Assembly (NCBI GenBank): GCA_036250195.1 | Contig: JAVHZZ010000010.1 | Location: 81,203,257 to 81,267,256 of the forward strand | DNA from: Mixophyes australis | Lineage: Eukaryota; Chordata; Amphibia; Anura; Limnodynastidae | DNA length: 64,000 nucleotides | Direction of reading: 5' to 3' | Part shown: positions 1 through 12,502 of the stretch, one piece after another | Position numbering within the stretch: the stretch's first letter is position 1 | How the letters are laid out: each line of letters opens with the position of its first letter | Position numbers and translations under genes: made by a program | Notes under the pieces: generated by a model | Seen by the model: only the letters and a program-made list of their open reading frames with translations | Told to the model about the DNA's origin: nothing | The model's database searches: none

Positions 1-66
1 TATTTTAAACAGGATAAAATGTCACAAGCAATTTGACATCTCTTCCACACGGTGTTGCTCTCTTAC

Positions 67-141
67 CTGTTCCCTGTTTACGAAACCCCAGATACCGGCG
101 GCCACTTCACACGCAAAAAGGATCACTAAACAGGCGAAGAA
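67..141 (-). CDS. CD81: CD81 exon 4 (start of third transmembrane segment and large loop)
   Basis: Codons 94-118 of the tetraspanin CD81, a four-pass plasma-membrane organiser that partners CD19 and integrins in mammals. The minus strand reads an AG acceptor just before position 141, then 25 in-frame codons beginning FFACLVILFACEVAAG and ending GFVNREQ, then a GTAAGA donor. From memory of human CD81 this exon is also 75 bases long, and the residues are nearly identical; Thr96 is Ala here. It encodes TM3 and the first residues of the large extracellular loop. The exon is phase 0 at both ends and joins exon 3 without a break. The loop cysteines (CCG motif) and TM4 must lie left of the window. 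Confidence 0.96.
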
Positions 142-1401
142 CTGCAGAGATATGAAGTAGAGGTGAGGTGAGGAACTGGGGGGGAAGGAGAGGGGTGTAA
201 GATGGGTTCTCACTGCACCAAAGTGTTTCTAAGGGATAGCGCGATACATGTGTGGCTTGTTACATCCTATGCAAATAAAACATGTTAAATTCATTGTCAC
301 TGGTCCACTTTTATATCAGCATTGATGCGGATGTCCTTTTAAAACATTAACGTTAACTCATGGGATCGTCACCATTGTAAGATGAGAGGTGAGAGCGGAC
401 ACCATCATCCGTTGTGTCTCTATGTAATATCTGTTGTGCACAGTGAAAGTTATCTATGATACCCTGGCTGTGCACTGAAGAGCCTAGATGGGTACTGCCT
501 GTGCAAATCAAGGTGCACGTCTACTACGAACTCGCAGGAGACGTCTCCATGAACGAAGAGTATGTGCATAAGTGTATAGAGATGTGCACTGTGCAAAAGT
601 GTAAACAGCACATCAAACCCAACCTCCAAATACCTTAGTGCCCCCTCACCCTTTCATTAAATACATTTTCAATTTTTGTCTTAAAATTAACCTCATTTGT
701 GGCTTAAATGATGAGAGTGAGGGGACATCTGTCTTATTTTTGGCACTTTTGTGTTTTTTTTCTTCACACTGTACAAAGTGTAACTGAAAGGTGCAAAAAG
801 CTTCTCATTAAATGTAAAGGGCCAGACCCGACCTCCGCCAGCTTGGAGTCCTTTTGTGGAATGGTAATGGCTGACTGTCCCTCCACGCAGCCAGGAACGC
901 CCCAAAAATGCACTCTCTCAGCCTTCTCTCTCATTTCAGTAATCTTGAAGCGCAGAATTAAGCCTCGTTTTCGTACTGCCCCACAAAACTGGGCCCATCG
1001 GTGTATCCCGTAGTTCACCCAACTCCTCCCTTTCCTGGTGCAAACGTCTGCTCCTCCCTCACCATCGTAAACCTTTGAGATTTAGCGTAAATCCAGGCAC
1101 ATGAGTGCAAATCAGGCTGAATGACACTACCAATGAGCCATTTAAAAAAAAAAAAAAAAAAAGGCTAAAGCACTAAAGCACTCAATTGCTTGCTGACAAA
1201 AAGTGCACTGCTGAGTTTGGAACACATGGTCATTATTAAATTGAACTAATGCAGACATTGCAATTCCAAAGCAGTCTCTAGTTAAGTATGTTCTTCTTAA
1301 ACAGCAGCACCGATGGCACGCCTACGGCAGAGCAGATGGACTATTTTAAATACTTACGCAGGTGGCATGTAGAAGTATAGAGAAAGGTCTCCGTTACTTA
1401 C
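142..1401 (-). other. CD81 intron 3
   Basis: This is a GT-AG intron between exons 3 and 4. It holds no coding signal I can support. A 19-base A run lies near 1142-1160. Short open frames around 450-1018 have no recognisable similarity and overlap one another on both strands, so I treat them as chance. Confidence 0.85.
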
Positions 1402-1499
1402 CGTTCCCAGAAGACACTGCGATTCCTGAATGGCTCCATAACATCCCAAGAAACCCACAAACATCATGACGGCACCAACAGCAATGATTATATAGATGC
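1402..1499 (-). CDS. CD81: CD81 exon 3 (second transmembrane segment)
   Basis: The second base of codon 61 through codon 93 of CD81. After a CTGTTCCAG acceptor the minus strand reads 98 bases that complete Gly61 and continue [20 protein letters not shown], then [12 protein letters not shown], followed by a GTAAGT donor. This is TM2 and the short inner loop. Cys80 and Cys89, known palmitoylation sites in the human protein, are both present. The length of 98 bases and the phase (1 in, 0 out) match tetraspanin gene structure as I know it. Only conservative changes from mammalian CD81 are seen, so this exon is under strong constraint. Confidence 0.97.
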
Positions 1500-2635
1500 C
1501 TGGAACAGAGTTACAACATACGGTTATGATGTATACTAGCACTGAAGGCTGTGACTCAAGTGATAGCTGACAATTCCCAGCATGCAAGCTGATATTTTGG
1601 TATAATCAGTTAAATAATTGCTGTAGTACCATTCAGATAGTAGTTTCACCTAGTCTGACTTCAATAGACTGCTAAAGGTTTAATTCTGGTTGCTAAGGGT
1701 TACACCAAATTAATGATGAAATCTGGTTGCTATAGGTTACATCACGTGTTTTTTTTGGACCCTGCTATTCAATAAGCAACTTTGTGGAATACTGCATAAA
1801 AATATTCTTAAAATGTCATTTATGGAATGACTATACATTTCTAAGTTATAATGTACTTAAAAAAAGTATTTATTAAGGATATACATGTTATATTTCCATT
1901 CCTTAAACGTCATTTTTGCCGTGCATTCTTGAGAAAACGGACATTTTTATAGTTGTTCACTAATCTGTTTTTACAGGATAATTTCCTCCATAACTGCTGG
2001 TTTCGTTTGGAAAAATATATGTAAGGAAACCACATAATGTGTATTTCTATGAAAGCCACATTTTACCGTGCTGTTAACTAAACCAAATTCACTCACTTAG
2101 CATAAGAAGAGGTGGAAAAAACCCCCATTACAATGTTATAGAATAGTGAGTACAAGGAAAGACAACCTAAACACAAGTTTTATAGACTAGCCCCCAATTT
2201 TTAGGTAATTCGGTTACTGTGGTGACACAAGGGGTCCGATTCATTAAGGATCTTAACTTGATAAACTTCTTATTTCAGTCTCCTGGACAAAACCATGTTA
2301 CAATGCAAGGGGTGTAAATTAGTATTCTGTTTTGCACATAAGTTAAATACTGACTGTTTTTTCATGTAGCACACAAATATCAACTTTAAATTTCAGTGTA
2401 CAAATAAGCTATCAATTATTTGTGTGTTACATGAAAAAACAGTTAGTATTTAACTTATGTGCAAAACAGAATACTAATTTGCACCCCTTGCATTGTGACA
2501 TGGTTTTGTCCAGGAGACTGAAATTAGAAGTTTCTCAAGTTAAGATCCTTAATGAATCAGGCCAAAGGTCACTGCAAAGGCTCAAATTAGGAGCTAAGAT
2601 ATGCGACAAGTACAAATGAATAACGCAGCACTCAC
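1500..2635 (-). other. CD81 intron 2
   Basis: This GT-AG intron of about 1.1 kb has its right half occupied by a fold-back MITE (2234-2564). The rest is AT-rich with no gene signal. Confidence 0.85.
2234..2564. mobile_element. Fold-back MITE, family 1 (GGGCCTGATTC termini), copy a
   Basis: An approximately 330-bp near-palindrome. The left arm reads GATTCATTAAGGATCTTAAC and continues through TCCTGGACAAAACCATG. The right arm is its reverse complement, ending in GAATCAGGCC. The flanks carry AAG on both sides, a 3-bp target duplication. There is no coding capacity, so it depends on a transposase in trans. Five related copies lie at about 3863, 14669, 29602, 35466 and 45054. Three-base duplications and GGG-starting ends point to PIF/Harbinger, though that superfamily usually prefers TWA targets. 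Confidence 0.85.
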
Positions 2636-2750
2636 CAATGTAGAAGGTGGCTGGAACTTGCTTGTCCCCAATTTGCTGGATCAAAAGGTTGGACGTTTTA
2701 GGCTCATGTCTAAGCCATAGGGCAACTCCAAGAATAACGCCTCCTGCCAG
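2636..2750 (-). CDS. CD81: CD81 exon 2 (end of TM1 and small extracellular loop)
   Basis: Codons 23-60 of CD81 plus the first base of codon 61. After a CATGTAG acceptor the minus strand reads LAGGVILGVALWLRHEPKTS, then NLLIQQIGDKQVPATFYI and a lone G before GTGAGT. It completes TM1 and forms the small extracellular loop. The LAGG..LG.ALWLRH core is diagnostic of CD81/CD9-class tetraspanins. The loop (Gln-Gln-Ile, Gln-Val) differs from the human protein, which is where tetraspanins vary most. 115 bases leaves phase 1, matching the exon 3 start exactly. Confidence 0.97.
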
Positions 2751-3070
2751 CTACATGGGAAATGTTAGAATGGATTACAAAAAATCATCATTGAGATCAT
2801 TAAGTCTATATAAAAATCTGCTAAACACTAAGGAACTGTTAACAACACCTGACACATTCAGCTACATGACAATAGTGCTATGTAAGGTTGTCTGCAATGT
2901 CGTTAATGTTCTCAGCAGATGAAACAGCACTTAATCCAAAATACGCTTCCTAACAGGTATATATTTAAGAAACGTATAAGTCAAAATCAGACGCATTTCT
3001 AAGGGGTGTGGTTAACTTGCGTCTCCGCACTAGTACTCTACTGAACCTACACATGAACACCCTTGACCTG

Positions 3071-3422
3071 TGCCACAGTGGCTAAGTGTTTAGCACTTCT
3101 GCCTCACAGCACTGGGGTCATGAGTTCGATTCCTGACCACGGCGTTACCTGTTTGGAGTTTGAATGTTCTCCCTGTGTTTGCGTGGGTTTCCTCCGGGTG
3201 CTCCGGTTTCCTCCCACACTCCAAAAACATACTGGTAGGTTAATTGGCTTCTATTAAAATTGACCCTAGTCTGTGTCTGTCTGTCTGTGTATGAGTGTGT
3301 CTATATTAGGGGAATTGGACTGTAAGCCCCAATGGGGCAGGGACTGATGTGAGTGAGTTCTCTGTACAGCGCTGCAAAATTAGTGGTGCTATATAAATAA
3401 ATAAATAAATGATGATGATGAT
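3071..3422 (+). repeat. tRNA-derived SINE with V-SINE-like core, copy A
   Basis: The copy has a 5' tRNA-like head (degenerate A box, B box GAGTTCGATTCC near 3122), a central core with CGTGGGTTTCCTCCGGGTGC near 3181, and a 3' tail GTACAGCGCTGCAAAATTAG ending in ATAAATAAATGATGATGATG. The core resembles the V-SINE core known from fish and other lower vertebrates; this is from memory and not searched. Copies B, C and D are listed below. RNA polymerase III would transcribe an active copy and a LINE would move it. Confidence 0.85.
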
Positions 3423-3862
3423 ACGTATCACAAACTATGTAAGTTGTGTGCAATCACAATACGACAGGTTTATACAACATCTTTACAGGGTGCAAACAGG
3501 TTTACGTCCAGCTGTAAATCAAGCCCTAAATTTATATAACGCCTGCAGCACTTTAAAGCATAAGTAATACATATAGAACATCATAACAATTTCATGATTT
3601 TAACATTTACACAAACATTAAATTAAGAGGACTGGAAATGAGAACCTTGCTCAAAGAGCTGACAATCTACTTTGTTCCTCATGCTAAAGATTCTATTGGA
3701 AACAAAACAAGTGGCTTGTATGAAGTGATTCTCATATGTGCTATTAGAATATATATTCTACAAGAGAAGTGACATATATTCACGTGATTTGTGTATTATA
3801 ATGGGAATAACCTTCCCTCGTATTGTAAAATACAAGAAGCCACTGAGGAATATGGTGATCAT

Positions 3863-4168
3863 GGGCATGACTCAGTAAGGAACTTAAATTAAGAAGTTTG
3901 TTATTTAAGTCTCCTGGACAAAACCATGTTACAATGCAAGGGGTGCAAATTAGTTTTCTATTTTGCACATAAGTTAAATACTGACTGTTTTTTTCATGTA
4001 GCACACAAATACTTAATAGCTTATTTGTACACTGGCATTTAAAGTTGATATTTGTGTGATACATGTGCAAAACAGAAAACTAATTTGCACCCCTCGCATT
4101 GTAACATGGTTTTGTCCAGGAGACTTAAATAAGAAACTTCTTAAATTTAAGTTCCTTAATGAATCATA
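3863..4168. mobile_element. Fold-back MITE, family 1, copy b
   Basis: Inverted arms share TCTCCTGGACAAAACCATG and TTTTGCACATAAGTTAAATA with copy a. The ends are eroded (left CATGACTCAGTAAGGAAC, right GTTCCTTAATGAATCATATC), so the target duplication is unclear. Confidence 0.75.
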
Positions 4169-5247
4169 TCTTTTACATAGGTCAGGGTTATCCTTTTAAT
4201 TTTACAGTAAGTGAATACAAGATTCCTTCTACAATAATCTAATTTCAATTTTAAACAAATCAAGTTGATTGTACCATCACAAAATGCATCATGTGTCAAG
4301 AGACAGCCCTTTAAATATGAAATATATTTTACAGGAGTGACGGTGTTGGTCTACAAATATCATTTTTACAATATATTTCTGTCACTGTTCTATTATCGCT
4401 GCATCTTGGAAAGTTTAACAGGGGAGGTGTCAGAAAGTTAGTGGATGTTGATAGTTTACAAAAGGGACTGCACAAGGTCAGCTAGGGCATTGCTGAGGTT
4501 TACTGACTCAGATCCTCTTCCTTGGGAAGGAAGCTTCAGCTGAACATGTTTTTAAGAAATGCCGGGTCCTATCTTGCAGTTACACAGAGAAAGAGAGAGG
4601 GTCATGGGGTCACACAGTAGGTGATTTTTACGGCAGGAAGCAGGAGATGTGTGAACTTTAAATCCCAGGGACGGAGCATTAACCATATTTAGAACATAAA
4701 TAAATATATCGTGTGACATTAATACAATGCTATTTGTTACTGTCAAGGGACTGAAATGTGAAATGGAAAATCAGCACCTAAATAAGACATGTTTTTTTAT
4801 GCACCACAAACACAAACGCTACTTAATAATGTCACACATTAACCTGGGCATAAATACCTGTACCGTTAGGTACTTCTTACATGTAGAGGCTTGCAATCAA
4901 ATATAAGAAATCAATAAAAGATCTGCAACATTACTGCTCACTGTCTGATAGGTGGACAGTAATAATATAGCTTGTTGACTATATATTGGTAAGATCTGTA
5001 ATCAGGATCCACACACTCACTGTGACACTTCTCAGCGGCGGGCGGAACACTTGAGTATGTGTGAAAAAAAGAACAGGAAGCAACTTGAGGAAACAGGAAA
5101 AGTGTCTGAGACTGAGCGATGGGAGAGGGACAGGCGTGCATGTATATTAACTCCAAATGAGAATGAGATTAGCTCTGGGCCTGCCTCCCACATAATATTC
5201 ATATGATAAATATATGTCAACTAAAAGAATGTTAAGGCAGTAGGATA

Positions 5248-5460
5248 CTACAAAGAGGTGCCAAGGAGTGTCATTAAACCAAGGACCGGAGGAACATGGG
5301 CAAGAAGTGCCATGGCTGCCTGCCCAGCAGTGATCATAGTGCCAAGGAAAAACACTGGATAGACAGCTACACTAAACTTACAGATAACCACAAGTGAGGG
5401 TGGAAGGATGTATAACAAGCACAAGAGAGTCAGGAAAACACTGAAGCCATCCAAGCACAA
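5248..5460 (-). other. Hydrophobic open frame, unknown and probably not a gene
   Basis: Seventy codons on the minus strand with three hydrophobic stretches (for example LTLLCLLYILPPSLVVI). I do not recognise it. No splice-compatible partner exon, homologous neighbour or codon signature supports it. It sits inside intron 1 of CD81. It could be a chance frame or an unidentified transposon relic. Confidence 0.12.
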
Positions 5461-5612
5461 TCACTCACCATTTGACTCCAAATTCAAGAATTTACAGGTG
5501 CAGGGAAGGTTCCTGCCTCTAATGCCATTAACCTGACACCTAATTCGACTTCCCATGCAACATAAAAGTAAACGCCTTCTCCAGAACCAAACAAGGTTTG
5601 GTTAATATAAAT

Positions 5613-5952
5613 GGCAGCACAGTGGCCTAGTGGTTAGCACTTCTGTCTCACAGCACTGGGGTCATGAGTTCGATTCCCGACCATGGCCTTATCTGTGTGG
5701 AGTTTGTATGTTCTCCCTGTGTTTGCGTGGGTTTCTTTCGGGTGCTCCGGTTTCCTCCCACACTCCAAAAACATACTGGTAGGTTATTGGCTGCTATCAA
5801 AATTGACCCTAGTGTCTCCCTCTCTGTCTGTCTGTGTCTATATTAGGGAATTTAGACTGTAAGCTCCAATGGGGCAGGGACTGATGTGAATGACTTCTCT
5901 GTACAGCGCTGCAGAATTAGTGGCGCTATATACATAAATGATGAAAATGAAT
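5613..5952 (+). repeat. tRNA-derived SINE with V-SINE-like core, copy B
   Basis: This is the best-preserved copy. Box A TGGCCTAGTGG (5623-5633) fits the TRGYNNARNGG consensus. Box B GAGTTCGATTCCC (5666-5678) fits GGTTCGANTCC. The core follows, then a CTGT-rich stretch, and a tail GTACAGCGCTGCAGAATTAG followed by GGCGCTATATACATAAATGA. It ends in an imperfect ATGA repeat. Confidence 0.87.
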
Positions 5953-6129
5953 GGCGAGGGGCAGTCTGGTTACCAGCAGCTGACTGTTAAGACTTCTATA
6001 ATGATTGGTACATGTTTAAAGTCTCCATCTTCACTGTCTATCCTCATTCTAATCATATCACACCACCAGTAGCTGCACAGAAATGCCAATTGTCTATGTT
6101 TGTTTTATTATTGCTGGCTAATCATGTGT

Positions 6130-6350
6130 CTACCTTATCGTAGCCACACACACAGTTTCCCCACTAACAGCTACTTTGTTATTCTGTCTCAGTCCACCAC
6201 ACCTCTTAAGAGTGTAAGCTCATGTGGCCAGGACCATCCTTACCTTCTGTTTCTTGTCATTGTATATAATGTATTTGTATTGTGATCCCCAATGTACAGT
6301 GCTGCGTTATGTCATCTCTTAATAAGTAAACTGAAATAATAATAAAATGA
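6130..6350 (+). repeat. Degenerate L2-type 3' tail
   Basis: Contains the order seen in L2 3' ends of this window: TGTAAGCTCATGTGGCCAGG, then CCCCAATGTACAGTGCTGCG, then an AATAATAATAA end. It is old and lacks coding sequence. Confidence 0.5.
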
Positions 6351-6640
6351 GAACATTGTATCTTGTATAATGGTGTGTAGGGCTCACAACTAGTAAGTGG
6401 TATTGCAGCTGTAATACTACGTACTTGTAGCTGTAGTTGTAGGTAGCTGCATACCACCTGCCTGCCAATCGCTTTGAATTCCAATAGAATGACATGGTGC
6501 TGGGGCGCAGGGCGTATGCATCTGCATAGATACTTTGAAAGTACACAGTACAAGAATTTGACATTAAGGTTACACTATGCAGGCAAAGGGGACAATCTCA
6601 GCCAGCTAGGTGAGGTATTTATTATAGAATATTAGCCTTA

Positions 6641-7024
6641 GGCTGGGTACACACCATACAACATTTCTCCTGATGCAATATTCTTAATGATTTTACCAAC
6701 AATTAAAAAAAATAAATCCCAATCAGCATGGTGATTCATGTGTACACACTAAACACATGTCATGCGATTTACCTTCAGATCTGTGATCTTCATCTGTCAT
6801 AACCATCGGATGAAAAGATTGTGACTCTGCACACTCCATAGAGATCTATGGACACTGCCGGTCCTGAGTGTATACACACCACAGAATTAGGACGACATTG
6901 TTCCATTGTTGAACAATAATCGTTCATCGTTGGGGTGTACACACTAATGCAATATTGGCCTTGAGTCGTTTATCGCTTGATTGACGTGATAATTGGCTGA
7001 AAACACTGTAGTGTGTACCCAGCC
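6641..7024. mobile_element. Harbinger-like MITE with GGCTGGGTACACAC ends
   Basis: A 384-bp element. The left end GGCTGGGTACACACCATAC is the inverse of the right end GTGTGTACCCAGCC. It is flanked by TTA at 6638-6640 and TTA at 7025-7027, the TWA target duplication typical of PIF/Harbinger. The interior has further reversed similarity (ACACAC and CGTTCATCGT segments) but no open frame. Confidence 0.85.
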
Positions 7025-7712
7025 TTACTCATTTAAATTAGGTAAAATACACAAGAGGCAGATTTACCAAAATGTTCATTCCCATTAAGGGACTCATGTG
7101 GATTTGGCCTCATTTGCACCCCGAATATAAGCAGGAAAAGACGCACAACTACATCCATGTGTTCAGCCGAATGTATCTCAAGGTGCGTCCAGCTGTGTCT
7201 CAGTAACGTGCTCCTGGTTTACACCAGGAGTAACAAGTGTGTGTTAGATAGTGTAGAGACGTGGCTTGACATCAATTTAGTAATGTGAATGGACGGCCAC
7301 AACTTCATGTAATCTAGTAACCACACTAAAGAAAAGTAAATTCGGTGGGAGGGGTCAAGTTGCAGTCAGCCAATCAGAAACAGCAAGCTAGTGCTGCTGA
7401 CCAACATCATTGCACTAGCTCTCCAGCACCTGCAAGAAATACGCCTCCTGACAGGTGTATGTGCATTAAAATCTACTTCAGTTGCAATTAAGCAAAGGCC
7501 CTCAGTGTACACAGCCTGCACTCGCCTGTCCCTTCTCTCCCTTTTTCCAACTCTCCAGTCAAAAGGAGTCATCAATGTAAAATGTATTATAATCTGCAGA
7601 TGGCTGACTCTGACCTTCGTAGTCACTCAGACAGCCCAAGTGGCTGAAAGGATGCTGTGCCCTTATCTCCCACTGATTACCTCAGTCGCCCTCACTCTGC
7701 ACAGCATTCCTC

Positions 7713-7745
7713 TGCGGAGGAGGGAGGGGGGGGGGGGTGGGGGTC
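7713..7745 (+). repeat. G-rich tract, quadruplex-capable
   Basis: Alternating GGAGG and a run of about 13 G followed by TGGGGG. Similar pure G runs occur at about 8187-8200, 31798-31811 and 38591-38605, and C runs at about 28037-28054. The 38591 tract is inside a hAT-like MITE. Confidence 0.6.
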
Positions 7746-7830
7746 ATGTAAACATAGAGAAAGGAGAGAGTGCAGTGAGCTGTCTGTGTCCTTTTTACTT
7801 GAGCGATGTCCTGTGGGCCTTGGTTCTGGC

Positions 7831-8000
7831 CAGTGGCAGAACTACCATTGGTGTGGCAGGTGGCGTGCACCGGGGACCATGGAGACAACGGGGCCCGCTG
7901 CATGGCAGATGCAGAGGCTCAGGGCCTTTGTTCCCTCCTCCCTGCACCAGGGGCCAGGCCCATGGCTCGCTGGTTTTGCCTCTAACCGTGGCCAACCCCA
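7831..8000. mobile_element. Repeat with CAGTGGCRGAACTACC end, copy 1
   Basis: Starts CAGTGGCAGAACTACCATTG, then GTGCACCGGGG and GCCCGCTGCATGGCAG. Copy 2 is at 39241 with the same order of blocks. A CAG start suggests a hAT-like terminus, but I could not find the matching right end, so the boundary near 8000 is approximate. Confidence 0.5.
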
Positions 8001-9126
8001 GCTGGCTGCTTGTGCTGATGAAAGATCAGAGTTATATATATATAGTGCTGCTTATATCTTGGAGCCATGGGAGAATGAGGGGCCAGGATCACTAGGGGGG
8101 CTGTGGGTTGTTACGTAATGGGGGCAATTACTGTAATGGAATATGACGGTATCCTATAAACAAGGATATAAATCAAATGGCAGTGGGGGGGGGGGGGGGG
8201 TGAGATGTATATATGAGAAGCTGGTATATGTGATACTCAGTGAAGGAGGGGGTCACATTAATATGGGGGGGGGTATATTGATATAGAGAGGATGGGACAG
8301 GGAGACAGATGTATATGAGATGCTGGTGCAATATGTGCTGTACAGTAAAGGGAGTGGGTAACATGAATATTGGGATGGGGGTTATTATTGTTGGAGAGAA
8401 GTGCACTCCGCATGCTGTCTCCTCTCACACTCTCTCTGTTGGTCCTCTGCTGCCTACTGGTGCAGGAGGAGCTGATTAATGACATCAGCATCCTGCTGCT
8501 GTATGACCCTAACTGCATTCTATAACTGTTACAACTGCTGCAGCCATTAAACAGGTGTGTACCTGCACTACTGCTGTTGTTCTTGTTCTCAATAAACCAA
8601 CAACTTGGTTAAGTTTAACGCTGTGTGGACTAACATCCCTATCCAACACTGCTGACACCTTACAGACACCAAAAGGTTCTGCCAATATTTATGACCATAC
8701 AGGGAGGACAGGTGTATAGATGAGATGTTGCTCTGTATTTGAGGGGAAGGGGGATACTGTTATATGGAAAGGAATGTGTGATCACCAGGTGGGCTGGCAT
8801 ACTTATCAGTTGTCTTCTGTTTTACAAATCTGCTGTATTTCCCTATACCCTAACCTATTGCACCCCTGACCTCCCTAATGAGTTATCCATCTGCTGTCCC
8901 CTTTCCTATGTCTTAGCCTTTTTGGCCTGCTGACTGCTCTCCAGTTATGTGTTAACCCCTTCTGTCCTGATGTCTGTTCTCACCCCATGTGTTTTCTGCC
9001 AATCTGATATTTATCACGAAAAATTACTTAATATTGTTTTTGCAGGGGAATTTTTGCTGTCTCCCAACCCTAGGCTGAAGACATGACAAAGCCCAGAAAT
9101 TATGGGCCTGGTCATGTGTGCTGTTC

Positions 9127-9166
9127 TTTGGTACCATGCTGTCACTACAAACAGCATGGTACCAAA
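9127..9166. repeat. Perfect short hairpin
   Basis: The arm TTGGTACCATGCTGT is followed by a short CACTACAA loop and then the reverse complement ACAGCATGGTACCAA. It may be the core of an eroded fold-back element. Confidence 0.7.
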
Positions 9167-12100
9167 CACTTGTACAAACCCATACTCTGTCAGCACATGT
9201 AAATCGATGCCAGGGAAACAATCTGGGAGGTTTGACCATTAGAGCTATCGAACAAATTGATATTACCAATAGGGGAGGTGACAGATTTAATATACTCTGT
9301 AGAAGAGAAGCCTATTGGATTTACAGACTCAAAACGTTGTCACCATGTGGTCTTAATGACTGTATTGAACTTAACAATCTCTAAGAGTTTTAGGTTTCCT
9401 TATGTTAGGTATCCTTGTTATCCATATAGGATGTACATATTATGTGATATGTTTTGACATGCCCCACCGCACAGATAGGTTGAAGTACTTTAAGAGGGTA
9501 AAAAAGTTCTTTCAGCCATTCCGATTTATAAGTTATTGCTCTATATGTTTGGTATATTCCAACATATCTAGTGGTTATGTATGTATATATGTATATGTGC
9601 ATCCAGTATATATGTATATTGAATATACGCATTTATATTTATAATTCTGAGTCTCTATATGTATTAACGGTGCACCGATATAACAAAATTTGATACAATA
9701 ATAAAAGAGGACAACAAAATATGATACAATATAATGTAACATTTATTGTTGGTGCAAGGGTATTAGTCAGGTTGGCTCCATTTCATTTATTTGACATTAA
9801 TTCACATATATATTTTGCGGCACCTATGTAGTTAGTGGTAGGTGATCTTAGCTATTTGCATATGTTATAGTTGCTTTATATGTTTTTCTAACTCTTGGGA
9901 TAGTCTAATGTCTCTATCAGGATGAATTTAATTCCATATGTAAGCTTAGGTTCAGTGGAACCAGACCTTAGACATTGATCTGGCGATCGGATGGGTTAAG
10001 AGTTCATGATTAGGTGATTCTATTTCGTGTGTACATTCATGTTGGTATTTTTGTCTAGTTTATTTATACAACTTTTATATCTTTCATTTTATTTTATTGT
10101 ACCCACATTATTGTGGGTTGGTACATATTTTGAGTAAGGAGACTGAGTCATTTAGGTACATTTATTTAATTTATATATGGATTCACATTGTAGTGGATAT
10201 CTATATACAGGAATTTTTATTCTTGCTGGTTATGCTATTTATATTAAACAGATCTTTTTAAATTTAATTTTTTTTTATTCATGTCCAATTGTTTCAATCA
10301 CTGAAGTTCTCATGCACCTTCAAATCAATTTATTCTGGCTTTATTGAATAAATCTGTAAGCTCTGACGACGCTGTGCAAATCAGCTGCCAATTAGAGAAT
10401 CAACGGACTGGAGGGTTTAAATACTGAGACCTGAGAACCATAGGAACATGCTTCTGATGAAACGGCATCTGCCGAGAAACGCGTTAAGCAGTTTACTATT
10501 GATTTCATACTTTGGACAACATATGCTTTTTAAATTTTTGGCACATACCAACCCCGGGGTTTTTTTTCATGCTCAGCAGCGCTTGGAGGATGATAGAATA
10601 AGATTGGCTCACGAGTGGAGTTACTCGTGATCACTTTGCCTGACAACATCAGCTACAGGCTAATTGTGAAGATCGGGAAATGACCACGCTGAACATCTAG
10701 CACAAGGTATTCCCTCCTACAGAGAAGTAACGCTACAAGCGCTTTGAGGAAGACGCACCAGATTTGCTTGTGAGTAGAGATATTGTGCTACATTATTTAA
10801 GAAAGGCAGCTGTATACCTATTACGAAGGCTCACAACAGACCACGCTGAACTTTCAGTACAAGGCATTCCCGCTAAATAGAGATTATGCTTTAAGTGATA
10901 GTGATCACTATATCTTGTCTCTATGAGACACTATACTGTCATTTCCCAAGTAGATGACAGAAGGGAATAGCGCTCCACAGCAGGTGTGTTGTATATACAC
11001 ACGGGTTCCTCCATTATAGCTCAAAAGGCATATATATCGGGGTGAGTTTTTCCATATGAACAGTGGATCATGCTGAATGAAACAATATAACAAAGGAACC
11101 CCTTGTTCATAGTGAATTGTTACCATCTTGTAGCTATACAACCCTGTTTGGAGTTTATGTTATCTTCTAATTGGCCCGATTGGAGCTGAGTGAACACTAA
11201 AGGACTTTATCCACACTATGAGGCGCTTGTTCTTATGAACATTTATGCTACAACTAATATAGCACTTTCTCTATATAACAAAATAAGAATAGAGAGTGCA
11301 TTTTCATCTGCCAAGAATTTTTTCTATCAGCGCTTCTATCTATACTGATATTCTATACAGCTGCATTTGCATATAATTCCACATTGATGCTATATATTTT
11401 TATGTGTTTCTTGGGGTTGTTTATGGCCATAAACCATTGTGTATTTATTGTGCATTTATATTAATTTTATTAAATACTTTGTGTGGTTCACCTAGCGCTT
11501 TTTTCTATTTCTTTGTATTTCTACATATGGGTTTGGAGCCCATTATTAAGCTGCTGGTGTCCATTCTTTAGGTCGTATTAGCGCCCAGTTGTGTATACAT
11601 ACATATATATAAGTTTTGTCACTACAAACACACTGAAGTGCCACCATGGGTTCTTAAGGGGGAGTCCATGCGCACTCTACACCGGGACACAAAAAGGACA
11701 ACAGCAATATACACCTTAATTATACTGGTTCACAAGATGTTTCACACAGATCAATGTTCTCCCCAAAACCCTTTTCCCAGGTTTTACTTGACACCAAGCT
11801 TTTGGCGCCCAACAGAGTCCTATTACAATAGAATAAACCATTGCATCTCCTATTATAATAGGCACTGTGTGAGCACTACAGCCAGCAGTGTGTGTTAGAC
11901 CACTGACCACCAGTCTGACCAGTCCTGGCAGGTGTAGGCAATAACCGACAACATTTTTTATTATTAATAAAGTATTATAGCTTCCCCCATCCGGCTACTT
12001 CTTAATGCCACTTGGCTTGAAACAATTTCTGGGGAGAATACTGCAGATAATAACTCCACACAGGATTAGTGTATTGAGCACACACAGGAGAGCTTAGTCT

Positions 12101-12502
12101 ACACAAGGTCAATGATGATGGATTGATGGTTTCAGCTTCCTTTCAGACCAGCTACACTGCCCTAGGACTGCTGTAGTCTAAGAAGAGCTTCCTGTAAGGG
12201 TTGTTTGTCATGCAGTCTGTATACTTACTGATCCGGAGCTCACAGGGAATTATCTGCTAGATAAATTACGTTATTCATCTTCATGGTATCCAAGGAATGA
12301 ATTGCAATTTCCTGTGAATTTAAAGATCATGTACAAACTATACATAGTTTTCATATGGTTATGTATGGCTTAAGCATACAGTTTTTAAAGTCCCTTGACC
12401 CATATATTTGCTATAGTCATCAAGACACAAGTTTTTGTGTCTGTATCTTTGCTCCACAAACTGCCTTGGCTCGCTTGACTCAGTTTTGCCCTATGGAGAC
12501 CA

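Noticed and set aside
5248..5460. Hydrophobic minus-strand frame as a possible membrane protein exon
   Set aside because: No family recognised, no consistent splice partners and no conservation evidence; listed only at low confidence.
5613..5690. A genuine tRNA gene at the SINE head
   Set aside because: A and B boxes fit, but the cloverleaf is not closed, and the same unit recurs as the start of several SINE copies.
7391..8118. Long plus-strand open frames of 234 and 153 codons
   Set aside because: They overlap each other in different frames, run through a poly-G tract and the CAGTGG repeat, and have no recognisable domain or splice context.
8390..8665. Possible LTR end (AATAAACC, then TGCTGACACCTTACAG)
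   Set aside because: No start, partner or duplication was found; one polyadenylation-like signal is not enough.
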